Shown: in pieces, positions 1-11,340 of the stretch
Layout: every line of letters starts with the position of its first letter
Position numbering within the stretch: the stretch's first letter is position 1
NCBI GenBank assembly: GCA_002205965.3
Contig: NADL03000624.1
Location: forward strand, 248,001-312,000
From: Kappaphycus alvarezii
Taxonomy: Eukaryota; Rhodophyta; Florideophyceae; Gigartinales; Solieriaceae
Length of the DNA: 64,000 nucleotides
Direction: 5' to 3'
The notes under the pieces: model-generated
The model's database searches: none
What the model was told of the DNA's origin: nothing
What the model saw: the letters and a program-made list of their open reading frames with translations, nothing else
Position numbers and translations under genes: made by a program

Positions 1-8
1 AACAATCT

Positions 9-958
9 GTGCCGACGAAAAATTCGAACGATCTTACATCAGTATCGAGATCCACATGGGCTTCTCTTTTCGAGCTCAGCCCCGTTAAGACTAAAGAGGC
101 CGGATTCGTTCCGAATAAGGTCGAGAAAGCGTGGATTGTAAACCAAATTGCAGCGGATGGAGCTGCGGTACAGAAAAGGAAAACTTTAGAAGGCCTTTGC
201 TCGACAGCTGAACGAAATGCAGCCACAATCCACATTACGGATGTATCTATTTTGGATGAGCAGGAGACATGCTGGATGTCATAGCGCCGCTAATACATGG
301 GTAAAATTAAGCCTGCGAACATCCTTTATATAGCTAACGCTGACATGAAACAAGCACGACTCGTTCAACCGAATGTTGCCGAAGACTGTGAGGAGTCCCC
401 GATCGTTTCCGCTGTTCGCCCCGGTGGAAAACAAGGGGACGCTAACCATATGTTGGATCAAGCTCTGCTTTTTTATCGACAAGGGGGCGCCAAAAAGGCA
501 TCACCGTCCTCAGACGTAACGGATATTTTGATATTGAGAAGGAAAGCGGCTCATAAAGAGAAAAAAGAGCGTTTACAGAAACGGAGACTAGATTACGAAA
601 GAGTTAGAAAAGTAAAAGCGCATAAAAGAAAAGAAGATTGGAAGAGAGGCGCGCAGCAGAGCGTCATCACCTTCAAACGGACACTAAGACGGCAAACGCT
701 ATGGCAGTTAGCGTGGTCATATCGGCCAAGCAATGTGAGCAATTTGGCGCATTCTTTGATCTGTATGCAATGAAGAGCAATTTATCAATGCCCCTTCCCT
801 CCACGTCCGGGCTACCAAAAACAAGCGAGCAACCAAGACAACTGGATCCTGAGCTGCATGCTCCAGCAACTGCACTCTGGGCGAAACCTAATGCCAGCGA
901 CGGTAATAACAACGTCGCAACTAACACTAGTGAAGCTGATGACTATCAACAGGGGTAA
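9..958 (+). pseudogene. Unrecognised ORF cluster, probably a decayed coding region
   Basis: Three plus-strand ORFs lie end to end here: 9-284 (91 aa), 297-773 (158 aa) and 638-958 (106 aa). They switch frame between pieces, as one longer protein with frameshifts or small introns would. The middle ORF has a strongly basic, Lys/Arg/Glu-rich stretch at about residues 78-118 that could be a charged helix or nuclear-targeting segment. The last ORF is Ser/Thr/Pro/Asn-rich towards its end. I recognise no domain. The window begins only 8 bases upstream, so the true start may lie outside. It could be a remnant of a transposon ORF1 or a lineage-specific gene. Coding status is uncertain. Confidence 0.25.
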
Positions 959-2123
959 ATATCAACGTAATCGTCGTTCTCAGACTTCAAGTGGCGTTCT
1001 AGTTTCTCATGATACCTCTCGATTTTTTGGAGTGCAAATCTGCGTCTGTCAAATATCCAGTTCGCCAACATTGCAACACTGTAATAAGCGAGAGGGAAGA
1101 GCTCCGTGTCAAACGGCCAACCACCAAGAAAAATTCTATACCGACTGTTGATAAACCCAATTTCCCATTCGTTGACCATCCTTTGTCTTCTAATATGGTA
1201 ATTGGAAACGGTTAGATACATCCAGGATGTACTTCTTTTTGCCTGAACGGGACGATAATGTCCCCATCTTCCGCAAATCCCATATCAGCCATGCCATGCT
1301 GTCCTGGGTAGAGGAATTGTTCCCTGTTTTTGTATACGTCTTAATCCATGTACATATTTCTATCTGGCTCTGCTCCTTTGTTGATTATATCAATGCGAAT
1401 GAATCGTCCAAAAAGGTCACAAAATACTAGTACAGAAATGGAATAGGCTTTTTTATAACCATCATATGCCCTTTCTTGCTCTTCCACATCTTGAGGGCGC
1501 CATCAACGGTTCTTTATCCCATCCACAAAAGAAATCATCGAGGAAACCCTATAAGCAGCCCTTCCATCAATTTGCGTTCCGATTCCCTCGGCCAACGGAG
1601 AAGGGCAGGAGATACGGGTAAAAGAGCGTAATTTGGAACTGTAATTCTGTGTCTGAAGTAGTTGGAAACAGATCCAGGCGAGATCCGGTATCTTAATGAA
1701 ATTTTATCCGTCCCTAAACTCCCTTCATTTGCACCAATCAGGACGTCAAGGAGAAATAATGCCAACTCTTGGCTGGATAATCTACGTTTTCTGGGTACCT
1801 TGATGTGGTTCTCTCGCTTTCGAAGTAGTTCACAGGACGAAGCAGGGCCATTTTCGTTATCTTGTGTAACTGGTCGAATACTGTTCAGCTGATATGAGTA
1901 TTTCTCTCAAACAGAAGTATGTCCGCGTCTTTGTCACGGATATACTTGTAATTACCTGAGAGCTCTCAACGAATATAGCTCGCATTTTTCCCGTTGATGG
2001 CATTGCCTCCTCCAGGTCCCGGTGTATCTCCTGAGGATGTTTCAGAATCATAGGATCACTTTCTTTTTATTGCTGCAGTGCGACCGGCAAGGTGATGAGT
2101 ATATCGTACTTGAGAGAGGAACT
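959..2123. other. Stretch with no supported gene
   Basis: Only short overlapping ORFs below 80-100 codons occur on both strands, with no recognisable motif, repeat or RNA gene. Confidence 0.5.
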
Positions 2124-2178
2124 CTTGCCATGCACGCACAGTTGTGCAATGCACGCACAGTTGTGCGTGCATGGCAAG
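2124..2178. repeat. Inverted repeat with internal tandem duplication
   Basis: The 17-bp arm at 2124-2140 (CTTGCCATGCACGCACA) is exactly complementary to 2162-2178, with a 21-nt spacer. The unit ATGCACGCACAGTTGTGC also occurs twice in tandem inside the structure. It can form a stable hairpin or cruciform. It could be the end of a small inverted-repeat transposon or a foldback remnant. No gene sits next to it. Confidence 0.8.
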
Positions 2179-3330
2179 TGCAGTTGCGACGTCGTCATTT
2201 CCGGACATTGTGGGTATGCCGGATTGCCGATGGTGAGTTTTCGGTACTGGACGTGTTGCGGTTGAGTCGTTTTTTGGTGGAACTTGTTTGCCACGTATTA
2301 CACTCAACAAGTCGGCCGGGAATGTATGGCTTATCTGAAATTAGGAAATGAGCCAGAAACCGGGGGCTAGATTTAGTTACGATTTTCCTTAATTCAAAGC
2401 CTCTACAGTCTCTACTACAAGAGACGAAAGGGTAACTGTTCTCGGGGATAGACAGAAAAAATCTCGCGGGGGAAAGCACTCCCTTGGTAACCAAACCACG
2501 ACAAAGTTCAGAATGGCTGGATCCTTTTACATCTCTGCTGTGCGTATGGTTCAATAGATTGAAGGTTAACAGTTCGGAAAACCTCACTTCCAGCACCCCC
2601 ATGCTAAGCTGTACCGTCCTCGCGCCAAAGACTTCCGGTCACCTACTACAAATGTATTTATCTCGGTGAAATACGGCTTCAAACTGCCGGAGACATATGG
2701 AGTGTTCCGTCCAAACTGTGCGACGGACAAACTGCAGTCTACCTCCTCCGTCACTACACAATCACATGCAGAGTCGTTTGTGCCTCCGGACCACTCCCCG
2801 TACGTAACCCCAAGTGGTCGAAGTCTGACTCCGAAACTAAGTGCCTTCTGATAAAATGTAACTTCTAGATATTTTTTGGCATGCTGCGCGGGATGAGCTG
2901 GCATGCTGCGCTGGCTGCGCTGTCACTGTAATTGCAATTTTAATTTCAATTATTTTTAGAGGGATGCTTTGCACCGTACTGTAGCGGTGCCGATACGTAT
3001 GGCACATAGGTACCGTATAGGTGCTACAAATTGTGAGGGTTGAAAACTCTATATAAAGGGCTGTTTGCATGAAATGGTAGGAGTACTTGTGAGCCAGCAT
3101 ACCCTAGCGGGGCGCTCAACAAATTAAGTCGCACACAAAGCAGGAAGCAAGTTGGCAGACAACTTCAAGTAAAGTCCCGAGTTGTTGGAAGTTTAGGGTC
3201 AACTTCGGACCCAAGAAACATTTTCCCTACGCTGGTCACAGAGCATCAGTGGTAGATCCTGCCCCTTCCACACTTGCCTGTAGCTCTCTCAACTTTCTTC
3301 CTTACCTACTCCTTTTTGTTCGTTCAACTA
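2179..3330. other. Stretch with weak ORFs and one TATA-like site
   Basis: The longest ORF is on the minus strand at 2195-2602 (135 aa) and matches no family I know; it may be chance. A TATA-box-like TATATAAAGGG lies at 3050-3060 on the plus strand, upstream of the LINE fragment that begins near 3340, but no transcript can be assigned to it. A short imperfect hairpin (GCACCG...CGGTGC) lies at about 2970-2989. Confidence 0.35.
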
Positions 3331-3339
3331 TACCACGGT

Positions 3340-4450
3340 AGCACTTTTGTCGCTTGCAACACCTTCTTCTTGGGTAATTGGTTCTGAGTATCTCTTCTCC
3401 CGACGATTTACCCCTATCACCTTCCAAAGGAATTATCCAGAACTAGAGGACAGCTACTGGTTTTTCTCTACGCCTTTCTCTCTCAGTGGGCTGGGGCTCA
3501 CTCTTATATCTACCATTCACTTCGCAGTACACCCTCGCTTTCTGCTGAGCACATACACTCTCTCACACGAACTACTCCCCTATATCGATAAACCTCCAAC
3601 CTGAAGATATCAATAGAACACATAACTTTCTCCATTAATCCCTGCATCTTGTACACCTCCGGGCCGAGACTATGCTGGTATGCCTGCAGTCACGAGGCCC
3701 AATCCACGGCGTTCAATTCGACCTTTCTAAAGCTGTTCACGACAGACGGGGCAAACACAAACTAGCAACAGCACCGCAACACACAAATCACAACGCCTGG
3801 CGCGCAACCTGAGCTACCGCAGTCGATCTGCCAAGTCCCCCTGCCTTACCCCTCCATCCTCCCCCAACTCGACTTGAGCCACCCTCGAAAACTAGACACG
3901 TATGGAACTACCACGCCCTAGTAACCCCCACGCCCTAGTAACCCGGTCTCTCCCGACCGGGACTACTGCCACCCGGTGTCTTTTAGCACATACGATCCCC
4001 ACCTCCCCTTGATCCTCCCGGGAGGTATACGAGCCACTTTTCAGTGATGCAGAGATTCCTTGGACGTCACAATCACCTTCAACCGACCACATCTTCCTTG
4101 CATTAATATAACCAAAAAATTTCCCCTTCGAGGAAAACTCGACCAACTCCTTCGAAACATGTCGGTCATGCTGAACCCCTATCTTGAGTTCACCCTTCCC
4201 ACTGAAGTCTACGGACAAGGATCGTCGCAAGGTTGACATCTTGATTGAAAAGTTTTTGAGTCTGTCCGAGCCCCTGCTCCCTACAAGTCATCGTTGGAAG
4301 CCCTTTAAATACAAGAGCCATGTTCTACTCTCGCATGACACCGGAGGAGCAGTAGTACCAATCCAGGCTCACAAAATTCCGCATTGCGCTGAACTTGGTT
4401 TTACGATAAAGGCAAAATTCCTTCCTGTTGGCTTTGACACGTGCGTGCAA
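3340..4450 (+). mobile_element. LINE family A, truncated 3' ORF2 fragment
   Basis: Pieces in shifting frames align, in order, with the C-terminal half of ORF2 of the family A element at 7.3-11.3 kb. They are a post-RT segment with GLGLTL (about 3490), a segment matching VGPLHGVQ (about 3690), RLARNLS (about 3800), a cysteine-finger remnant ending near the RHNH motif (about 4075), the endonuclease-like motif with VDIL (about 4230) and the late motif FLPVGFDT (about 4420). Stops and frameshifts make it dead. An extra 50 or so bases after the RHNH motif are not present in the other copy. The right end joins family B sequence near 4450 in the same orientation. Confidence 0.75.
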
Positions 4451-6871
4451 TCGGGACAACTTCCTGAAACTCCCTTGCAAAGTCGCCTCCTTCGCAGCAC
4501 GTCGCAGCACCGCTCCTTCAGCGATTCCTCGGGATTTAGGGACTTCACTGAAGAAGAAGTCCTGCACGCCATCCGAGCCTTTAAACCGGGTTCCGCTGCT
4601 GGGGCTCGGGACTTAAGCAATGCCACCTCGTCGAACTCTTGCGAGCCTCCTCCACGCAGGCGGGCTTTCTACCGGCTATTACAAAATTGGTCAATGTGAT
4701 CGCCTCTGGACGAGCTCCCGTTACACTTGCTCCGTGGATCGCAGGAACCCCACTCACGTCACTGGCAAAAAAGGACGGGTCCCCAAGGCCGATTGCGGTC
4801 GGAGAGAGGCTGTGCAGGCTCGTCGGACGCTGTCTACTGCGAAGAGTGTCCAAGAAAGCTGCACTATACTTCCAGCCTCTTCAAATTGGGTTAGTAACAA
4901 GAGCCGGGACCGACACCGTGGTGCACACTACGCGAAGAATGGTACACATTCGGAAAGAGGGCAGACTACACATTGCTCTCTGCCGACCTCAAAAATGCGT
5001 TCAACCTCTGCAGCCGATCCTCGTTCCTCCAATCCGTGAAAGATCTGTTCCCCGAGCGCCTTCCATGGGTGCGGTATTGCTATGCTAAAGAGCCAGAATA
5101 ACTATGGGTAGGATCCAAGACCATGCGGAGCGTGGTTGGAACCCGACAGGGCGATAACCTGGGTGGGGTGCTCTTCGACCTAGTCCTGCATCCTCTCATC
5201 CTGAGAATACATGATTTGCTGTCCTCTAACGAGGATGGCGTCAGAGAGGTAGGTCATCTCCTACTACAGCTATGGTATCATGACGACGGATATATCATAG
5301 GAACCCACAAGCAGCTACTGAAAACAGTAGAAGTCCTCTCGTCGTCATTTGCCACAGACCGCGGCCTTTAGTTGTCAATGACAAAGTGCAAAATTTGGTG
5401 GCCTACCGCACCACCGCCGTCCGTCCAAGAGCTCTACCCAGCCGGCCTAAAACAAGTGTATAGCGAAGGGACTCACATTCTCAACGCCCCCATAGGTTCG
5501 ACAGCATTCATGCAACGGGACTTCTACGAACACGTCCAGTCCCTCAAGCCCTTCCTGGCAATAATTGCCGATCTCGACGACACACAAGTGGCCCTTCAAC
5601 TCCTCCGAAATTGCTTTGGCGTCTGCAAGGTCGGCTACTTGTTACGCGTCGCTCCCCCCTCTAGTACAGCGGAAGGCGCCAAGTGCTTCGACGAGATGAT
5701 CGAGAAATGCGTCCGAACTCTGGCCGGAGGCGTCCTCGACCGCGAGGTCCTCCGAGAATTCCAGCTCCCAGTGAAACCGCTAAACCCCAAGGAACCATCG
5801 CTGGGGATAGGCCTCACGTCGGCGCGGGACATTTCCGCCCCCGCTTTCCTCGCTTCTTGTGCCGCTGCTGATACCCTCGGCCGCTCCATCCTACCGGCTC
5901 CGGTATGACCGCTGAGCACATACAAAGATGCAGCCGACGCCTACAGGGTGTGGTCTGCCTCATGGCCGCCGTCGAAGATAGTTCCTTTCTGCGCCTTTTG
6001 CTCCAACAACCCACCCTCGCAATAGAAGCTGACGGACGAAATTCACGAAGCGGCTCAAGACCTCATACCCCCTGGCGACAGCAGGAGACAAGCTTTTCGC
6101 TCGTCGATGGGCCTTCGCGGTGCTAAACAATGGGTATACTGCGCACCAAGCCCGGGCCTTAAGACAAACATTGCTCCCAAGGCTCTCTCCGTCTGGCTCC
6201 AGTATTACTGCCAGGTACCGTTCTTCGCCCCGAACACCCCGTGCCCCAGGAGCAACTGCCCGGAAACCTTGGACATTTACGGCGACCACCTCATGCACTG
6301 CTTGCGTGGCCGAGAGCGAATCGAGCGTCACGACCGGCAGGTTACGGTCCTCACGTGGGACTTAGCAAAGGCCGCGCGACACCCGGTCATGGAGCCCCGT
6401 CCCATTGGCCAACACCGCACAAGGCCAGACATCAAGGCTTTAGGGAGCACCAGAGGGACAGGCTTCTTTGACGTTACATTCGTCAATCCACTTGCCCCCT
6501 CCAACACACAGGCCGCTGCTTCAACCCCTGACATCTCTGAATGCCGCGAAAGCGTCAAAATTCAGGAGGTATCAAGACTTCATCACCACGCATGCCAGGT
6601 CCCGACTGATCCAAGTGCCGATATCCACTCTTGGCGGGTGGCACCCGGACGCATTCGCGGTGGTCACAGACGTGGCTAGGCACGCCTCATTTCCAAACTT
6701 GTCCTTACGAGCACATGCCTTACGGCTGGCCTCACACCAGCCCTGTGAGGTAGTACCTCATGACACGGCCTCATTTCCAGACTCTCCATTACACAGACCT
6801 GTCCCCCTTAGCCTTCGGAAAATAGCCGTCCCGCATCCCTAATCAGTAAAGCACCCCAATTCCCCCCCCCT
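4450..6871 (+). mobile_element. LINE family B element, 5'-truncated
   Basis: A long piece of a second non-LTR retrotransposon family: reverse transcriptase, C-terminal cysteine finger, endonuclease-like domain and 3' UTR. Its 3' end is marked by TAATCAGTAAAG followed by a C-rich run at about 6840-6871, which recurs at the ends of other family B pieces in this window. The 5' part, including any ORF1, is missing and replaced by family A sequence. No target-site duplication was found. Confidence 0.75.
4500..6720 (+). pseudogene. Family B LINE ORF2 (RT + CCHC finger + endonuclease-like domain), broken
   Basis: Once encoded the polyprotein that nicks target DNA and copies element RNA. Recognisable pieces are: start of the RT with an EEEVLHAIRAF motif (about 4550); KKDGSPRPIAVG and CRLVGRCLL (about 4765-4845); ADLKNAFN (about 4982) carrying the first catalytic Asp; GTRQGD (about 5137); YHDDG (about 5276) at the YADD site, with His in place of Ala; thumb and linker with LLRNCFGVCK (about 5600); a finger CPRSNCPET...GDHLMHC (about 6242-6300); an RPDI plus FFDVTFVNPL pair (about 6425-6490), as in R2-type restriction-like endonucleases; and the family B signature GWHPDAFAVV (about 6637). 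At least six frame changes or stops separate them, for example at about 4985, 5098, 5371, 5908 and 6500, so no full protein can be made. Confidence 0.8.
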
Positions 6872-7070
6872 ACCGGTAAATCACCGCCGTCATGTCACTC
6901 GTCCTCCAGCTCAAGGGCAATGTCGCATATCGCTGCACATTGCTTCTCTCACCATGTTAGACTTGAAAGTCTCGTCAAGAGTTCGCCTCTGCGGCGATAC
7001 AAGTTCGTACCAATCTTTTTAACAATAATAAATCATTGAAGCATAACTGCTCTCCTAGAGTAAAAGCAAG
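6872..7070. other. Spacer between LINE B and the LINE A tail
   Basis: No gene is seen. The segment at 7045-7062 (AACTGCTCTCCTAGAGTA) closely resembles 11370-11386 beyond the other end of the family A element and may be one copy of its target-site duplication. Confidence 0.4.
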
Positions 7071-7233
7071 ATTGTACTGTACTGTACTGTACTGTACTGT
7101 ACTGTATTGTACTGTACTGTACTGTATTGTACTGTACTGTACTGTATTGTACTGTACTGTACTGTATTGTACTGTACTGTACTGTACTGTATTGTACTGT
7201 ACTGTACTGTATTGTACTGTACTGTACTGTATT
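7071..7233. repeat. (TACTG)n microsatellite with a 20-bp higher-order period
   Basis: About 163 bp of pentanucleotide TACTG repeats. Every fourth unit usually carries a C-to-T change (ATTGT), at 7105, 7125, 7145, 7165, 7190, 7210 and 7230. This gives a 20-bp superunit with one 25-bp step. The pattern suggests that four-pentamer blocks were amplified. Read on the minus strand it is (TACAG)n and directly follows the 3' UTR of the family A LINE, so it may be that element's 3' tail. Every frame is open through it on both strands, which makes spurious Tyr/Cys/Thr/Val/Leu ORFs. Confidence 0.95.
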
Positions 7234-7294
7234 CAAACAAAAAACAAACAAACAAACGCTTTTATTACAAGTTCACTAAACCGAGCAGGGTCGC

Positions 7295-10163
7295 TCACGC
7301 ATCAGGTGATGCGAGAGACAGGGCACGGCGAGCTACGGCATGGGCCGTGAGCTGGAGAACGAGGGAGGAGAGGGTAGTGACCAGGCGGTCGTATTCGACG
7401 GCAGCGGTAGTGCCGCGTCGTGTGGAGAAGAAGGCGGCTATCTTCCCTAGCGCGTGTGGAGCAGAGGAGCCCAGTGCCCCATGTGTGTCAAACCCGAGGG
7501 GAAGAAGTCGGCGTGTATTGTTGCGCAAAGGTCGGCGTAGCGTGCCCTCTTCTGGGTCTCCACAGGGGAAGTGGCGCCGCCTGGGGTCTTGCGGGCGTGG
7601 GGGATGGCGGCAGCTGTGTACGGGCTGGCGACAAAGACGTCTATGGCGCAGGGGCGAGGAGAGAGCTCGTAATTGTTGATTAGGATGTCCATCCTGTGAC
7701 GGTCTTGGGGCGGGAGGTGGTTTTCCGCGGGGAAGGTGTACTCGAGGGTGGGGTTGAGCATTGCGGATGGGTGCCGAAGTAGGGAGAACAGCTTGTTCCG
7801 TAGGTGGTTGTGCCTTCGGAGAAATCCTTCCATAGTTGGGCAATGAGTCGCGTGTCTGCCGAGCGGGTCGAGGATGGGCGGGGAGCGAGCGTTGGAGAGC
7901 AGACATCGAGGGCACCGGTCGAGGCCACTGAAGACCGGGTTGCCGAGGCGCAGTAGGACCATGTACGTCCAGATCTCGGGGGGACTCGAGTAGAGCTGCG
8001 TGAGTCCGGGAGTGTGAGGAAGGGGGAGTTGGCAGAGCGGGTTCGGCAGCTAAGGTTCCTCGCGAGGCGTTGGGCTGCGGTTTCGTGTTGCGGTGGAGAA
8101 GTTAGGTATGCTTGGAGGCGTTGCTCGTGAATGGCATTGGTGATAGTTGGCTGGACGCCATGCAGTGGGCCCACCGTTTGAAGGCGGGCGAGCAGGGGCT
8201 CGAGTTGGAGGTGGTCGGGAAGGAGGGACTGGTCGAGGGAGCTGTGCGTACTGCGGACGGCAAAGGTGAGGAGGTGGCGTCCGTCTTCCGGGAGTAGGTC
8301 GAGGATGATGTGGTAGGTACTGAGCATGGAACATAGATGAGCGGCGGCGTGGATTGAGGATGTGAGTGTGAGCCCCAGGCCGCCCATTGTGAATGGCAGT
8401 GTTGCGCAGTGCCAAGAAGCGTGATGAAGGTCGCGATGAATCCTTTGAAAAGCCCCTCGCAGTTCTTCATCAAACGCATTTGATAAAGAAAGGGTTAGGT
8501 GCGGCGGGGTTGTCCGAAGGGTGTACACGAGCTTGCATGCGCTTGCGCAGTGGCGAAGGAGGTGGAAGGAAGTTTGGGGATCCCGGAGGGCTGGAAGGGC
8601 TGCCCAGATGTTCCGGGCGGACTCGAGGCTGTGTGGGAGGAGAGAAGAGCATCCGCGGTCAGTTCCGATCGGGGAGCCGAGCACTGTAGTGGCCTCGGCA
8701 GTGACGATTTTGCAGGGGAGGCGGGGGAGGTTGTCGTTTCCGAACCACCATGCTTCAGTCTTGTGCAAGTTAATAAACATTCCTATCTGCCTGCCTTCCC
8801 TCTCGATAGTATGCAGTAGATCCGGGGCGTCACGGGAGGGAAGGATGATGTTGCCGTCGTCGGCATACCATGCGTGCATCGCGGCTGCGGGGAAGGATGT
8901 GTGCAGATGGCGGAGGAAAGGTTGGATGGCGAGTGCGTACAGGTGCATGGCGAGAGGGTCGCCTTGGTGTGTACCTGTGGCAGACTGCAGGACGTAGGGG
9001 CCGAAGTGCAAATCCGAGGCCCTCCCGTAGGTTAGGTGAACGAACCTGGCCGCCTGTGGAGCGTAGTCGATGACCGAGCGGAGAAAACAGGAGCGCTCCA
9101 CGCTGTTGAAGGCGTTGGAGAGGTCGATTTTCAGTAGGACGTAGTCTTGATCTTTCAGGGCGGAAGCCGTGAGGCGGAGGGCGTGTATGATAGCTTCAAT
9201 GCCGTGTTTAGAGCCAACTGCGTGTTGCAGCGGTCGTAGGTGCGAGAGAAAGACGCCGTCGTTGCTGAGTCTAGCTGCGAGGAGCCGTGCCACAAAACGT
9301 CTGTATAGGATCCCGATTGCTATGGGCCGTAGACGTAGAGAGTCAGGTGAGCTTTTCGGGATTGCGATCAGTGATGCGGCGGAGAGGCAGGTTTGGAGTG
9401 AGGAGGGTACAGTGCCGTTTGCGAGCTTGCTGACGAATTCCGTTAGGGCTGACAGTGCGTTTGCTTGTGGTTCTCCGCCCGCTGGAGCCGTCGAGAGGAC
9501 GCGAAGGATGGAGGGTCGCATGCCATCTGGTCCGGGTGCCGAGTGCCTATTCAGGGCTTGTAAGGCTCGTCGAACTGTGGACTCGGCGAAGGGGGTGACG
9601 GTGGGGAGTTCGGGCTGAGGGGTTGGCGTGGTTTCTTGGAGGGGCGAGGGGTGAAGGTTTTGGAGTATGGGAAGTGTGTGTGGGGAAGGCGTCGCCGGTG
9701 GCGTATTCTGTAGGAGGGCAGCCGTTGCTTTGGAGAGACATCCGTCCCGGACGTATCGTTGACATCGTTGTATTGGAGAGTGGGTCGCCCTCTGCGGCGC
9801 AGTGGGGTGTTGCAGTGGTGGAAAGGCGTCAGTGCAGCTCGTGTAAAGCTGTTGCCACTGTCCTTGCCTAGCGAGGCGGATGCGGTTGCGGAGGGTTGAG
9901 ATGAACGCCAGTGAAGAGCGAGTTCGTGTCTCGTGCCGGCCATTCCTGCGAAGAACTAGTTTTGGCGTTGCCAGGATGCAAGAGAGTGCGTCAGCTTGGG
10001 TGTCTTGTGTGCGGGCTGAGTTGTATCGGGAGTAGAGGTCGTGGAATAGGCGATGGAGGTCTGCGCGGAGGCAGTTGGGTAGGTATTTGAGCGTTGGAAC
10101 CCGCATCGGGAAGATGATATCGGGTAGAGGGCACGATTGGGGGTTCATGCCGGTTGTACTCAT
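7295..10163 (-). pseudogene. LINE A ORF2: reverse transcriptase with C-terminal finger and endonuclease-like domain, two frameshifts
   Basis: A single open frame runs 10163-7680 (827 codons). RT motifs are intact: SAPGPDG at residues 208-214, RLRPIAIG at 277-284, KIDLSNAFN at 345-353 with the first catalytic Asp, GTHQGDPLA at 397-405 and YADDG at 433-437. The first ~200 residues show no APE-type endonuclease motif. After the RT, the homologous reading leaves this frame near 7980 and continues in another (7962-7447) with a CPRC...GRHATHC finger (about 7914-7850) and an RMDI...AIDVFV pair (about 7695-7630) resembling R2-type restriction-like endonuclease motifs. It shifts again near 7520 into the frame with FFPLGFDTHGALG and ends at 7295. 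The first methionine is chosen because of the ATGA overlap with ORF1. Two frameshifts probably inactivate this copy; sequencing error is the other explanation. Confidence 0.85.
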
Positions 10164-11336
10164 TGCGTCGTTGCCATGTCAGCATCGACAGGGGGAGGTG
10201 TGCGAAGTGGGCTCGTGGGGATATTGCCGGTGGCGTCGAGGTCGTCGAGGGGGATGTGGGGGAGGTGGGGGGAGGGGAGGGAAGCATCCTGGCGCTGCGG
10301 GGCGTGGGGCGCGGGGGATGTAGGCGGCTGGGGTGTGATGTGCTGCACTGGGGGTACGGCGGCGAGGGACTGGTCGGAGGGATGGGGAGTGTTGTCGGAG
10401 TTGAGATGTGCAGCAGGTTCGCGCTGGGTCCGGGTGAGGGAGTCAGCGATGGGGCGGAGCGTGGCAAGGAAGTCGTGGCGCAGGCGCCATATGCATTCCT
10501 CCGAAGAGAGGCGGTTGATTTCCGCCATGATGATTTGATGAAGGGCAGCGATATCAGCAGCGGAGGCGCAGGCGTCACGGGGGTGGCGAAGTGCCGTGAA
10601 TGTGAGTGTCGGGACGATGAGGTCTTCGGCGGTGGCCTGTTGACGAAAGCGTCGATAGGCGTAGGGGATGAGGGGGACGGCTCGCTCGGGTGCAACAAGG
10701 AAGAAGACAGAGGGGGTGCTCGATTGGAGTACGGCGATTGGTGCGCGCAGTCCTCCCTCGCGGAGAGCATGACGGATGTGGGAGGGGTTGCGGATGCGGC
10801 CGGTTTGCTCGGCGGCCTGAACGTACACGAATTGGCAGGGTTCTGGAGCACAGAGCCTGCGTGCAGTGGAGGCGATCGTAGAGCGGGCGCGTCGAGTCAA
10901 GGGCATCGGGCAGTCGGGTTCTTCGGGGTGTCGGTTGGAGGAGGGTCCTGAAGACGTAGAGCGGGCAGGGAGCGCGCGGGGCGTGCAGGTGCAGGGCGTG
11001 CAGCGACAGCGGCATAGGTAGGGATGGGGCGGTTCCAGAAGTCTCAGGCGTAGGGGCGTCGCCATTATCTACGGGGGCCGGCGGGGTGGCGAGGTCCGGG
11101 AAGAAGGCAGTCGAGAGCTTGGTGAGAAGAGCGAACTCTTGTCTCATCATTGTTTTGACGGCCGGGAAGCCGGCGTCTTTCTTCATGGACGCCGCGAAAC
11201 GAGAGATGGCGGCGTCGTCGTCGAGGTCGAGTGGGCTGATGCAGGAGCGGAAGCCCATGGCCAGTTTGAGGAACGAAGTGGCGAAGATCTCCGGGTGGAG
11301 GGTGGGGGATGGTGTGTTGTTACGCATATTCAACAA
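10160..11336 (-). pseudogene. LINE A ORF1, with at least one frameshift
   Basis: The first cistron of the family A element. ORF1 proteins of LINEs usually bind element RNA. Translation from the ATG at 11336 gives a plausible start for roughly 80-100 codons; the reading then continues better in the frame that is open from 11065 to 10160. A frameshift therefore lies somewhere around 10950-11065. The downstream part contains alpha-helical-looking sequence (CEDFLA-like region replaced by RLSSEECIWRLRHDFLA, about 10500) and ends in a Pro/Ser/His-rich tail. I see no zinc knuckle, RRM or esterase motif. Its stop codon overlaps the start of ORF2 in the tetranucleotide ATGA (10163-10160), a typical termination-reinitiation arrangement. 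Confidence 0.6.
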
Positions 11337-11340
11337 GAAC

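Noticed and set aside
3050-3060. TATA box as promoter of a gene
   Set aside because: The only thing downstream is a truncated, dead LINE fragment, so it is mentioned only within the stretch description.
7036-7350. Long ORFs on both strands made of repeated Tyr-Cys-Thr-Val-Leu or Tyr-Ser-Thr-Val-Gln
   Set aside because: They only translate the TACTG microsatellite, which has no stop in any frame.
8050-8997. Plus- and minus-strand ORFs of 100-160 codons inside LINE A ORF2
   Set aside because: They are shadows of the GC-rich 827-codon ORF2; RT motifs lie only in that frame.
10154-10951. 265-codon plus-strand Gly/Val-rich ORF
   Set aside because: It is antisense to LINE A ORF1 and its composition mirrors the Pro/Ser/His-rich coding strand.
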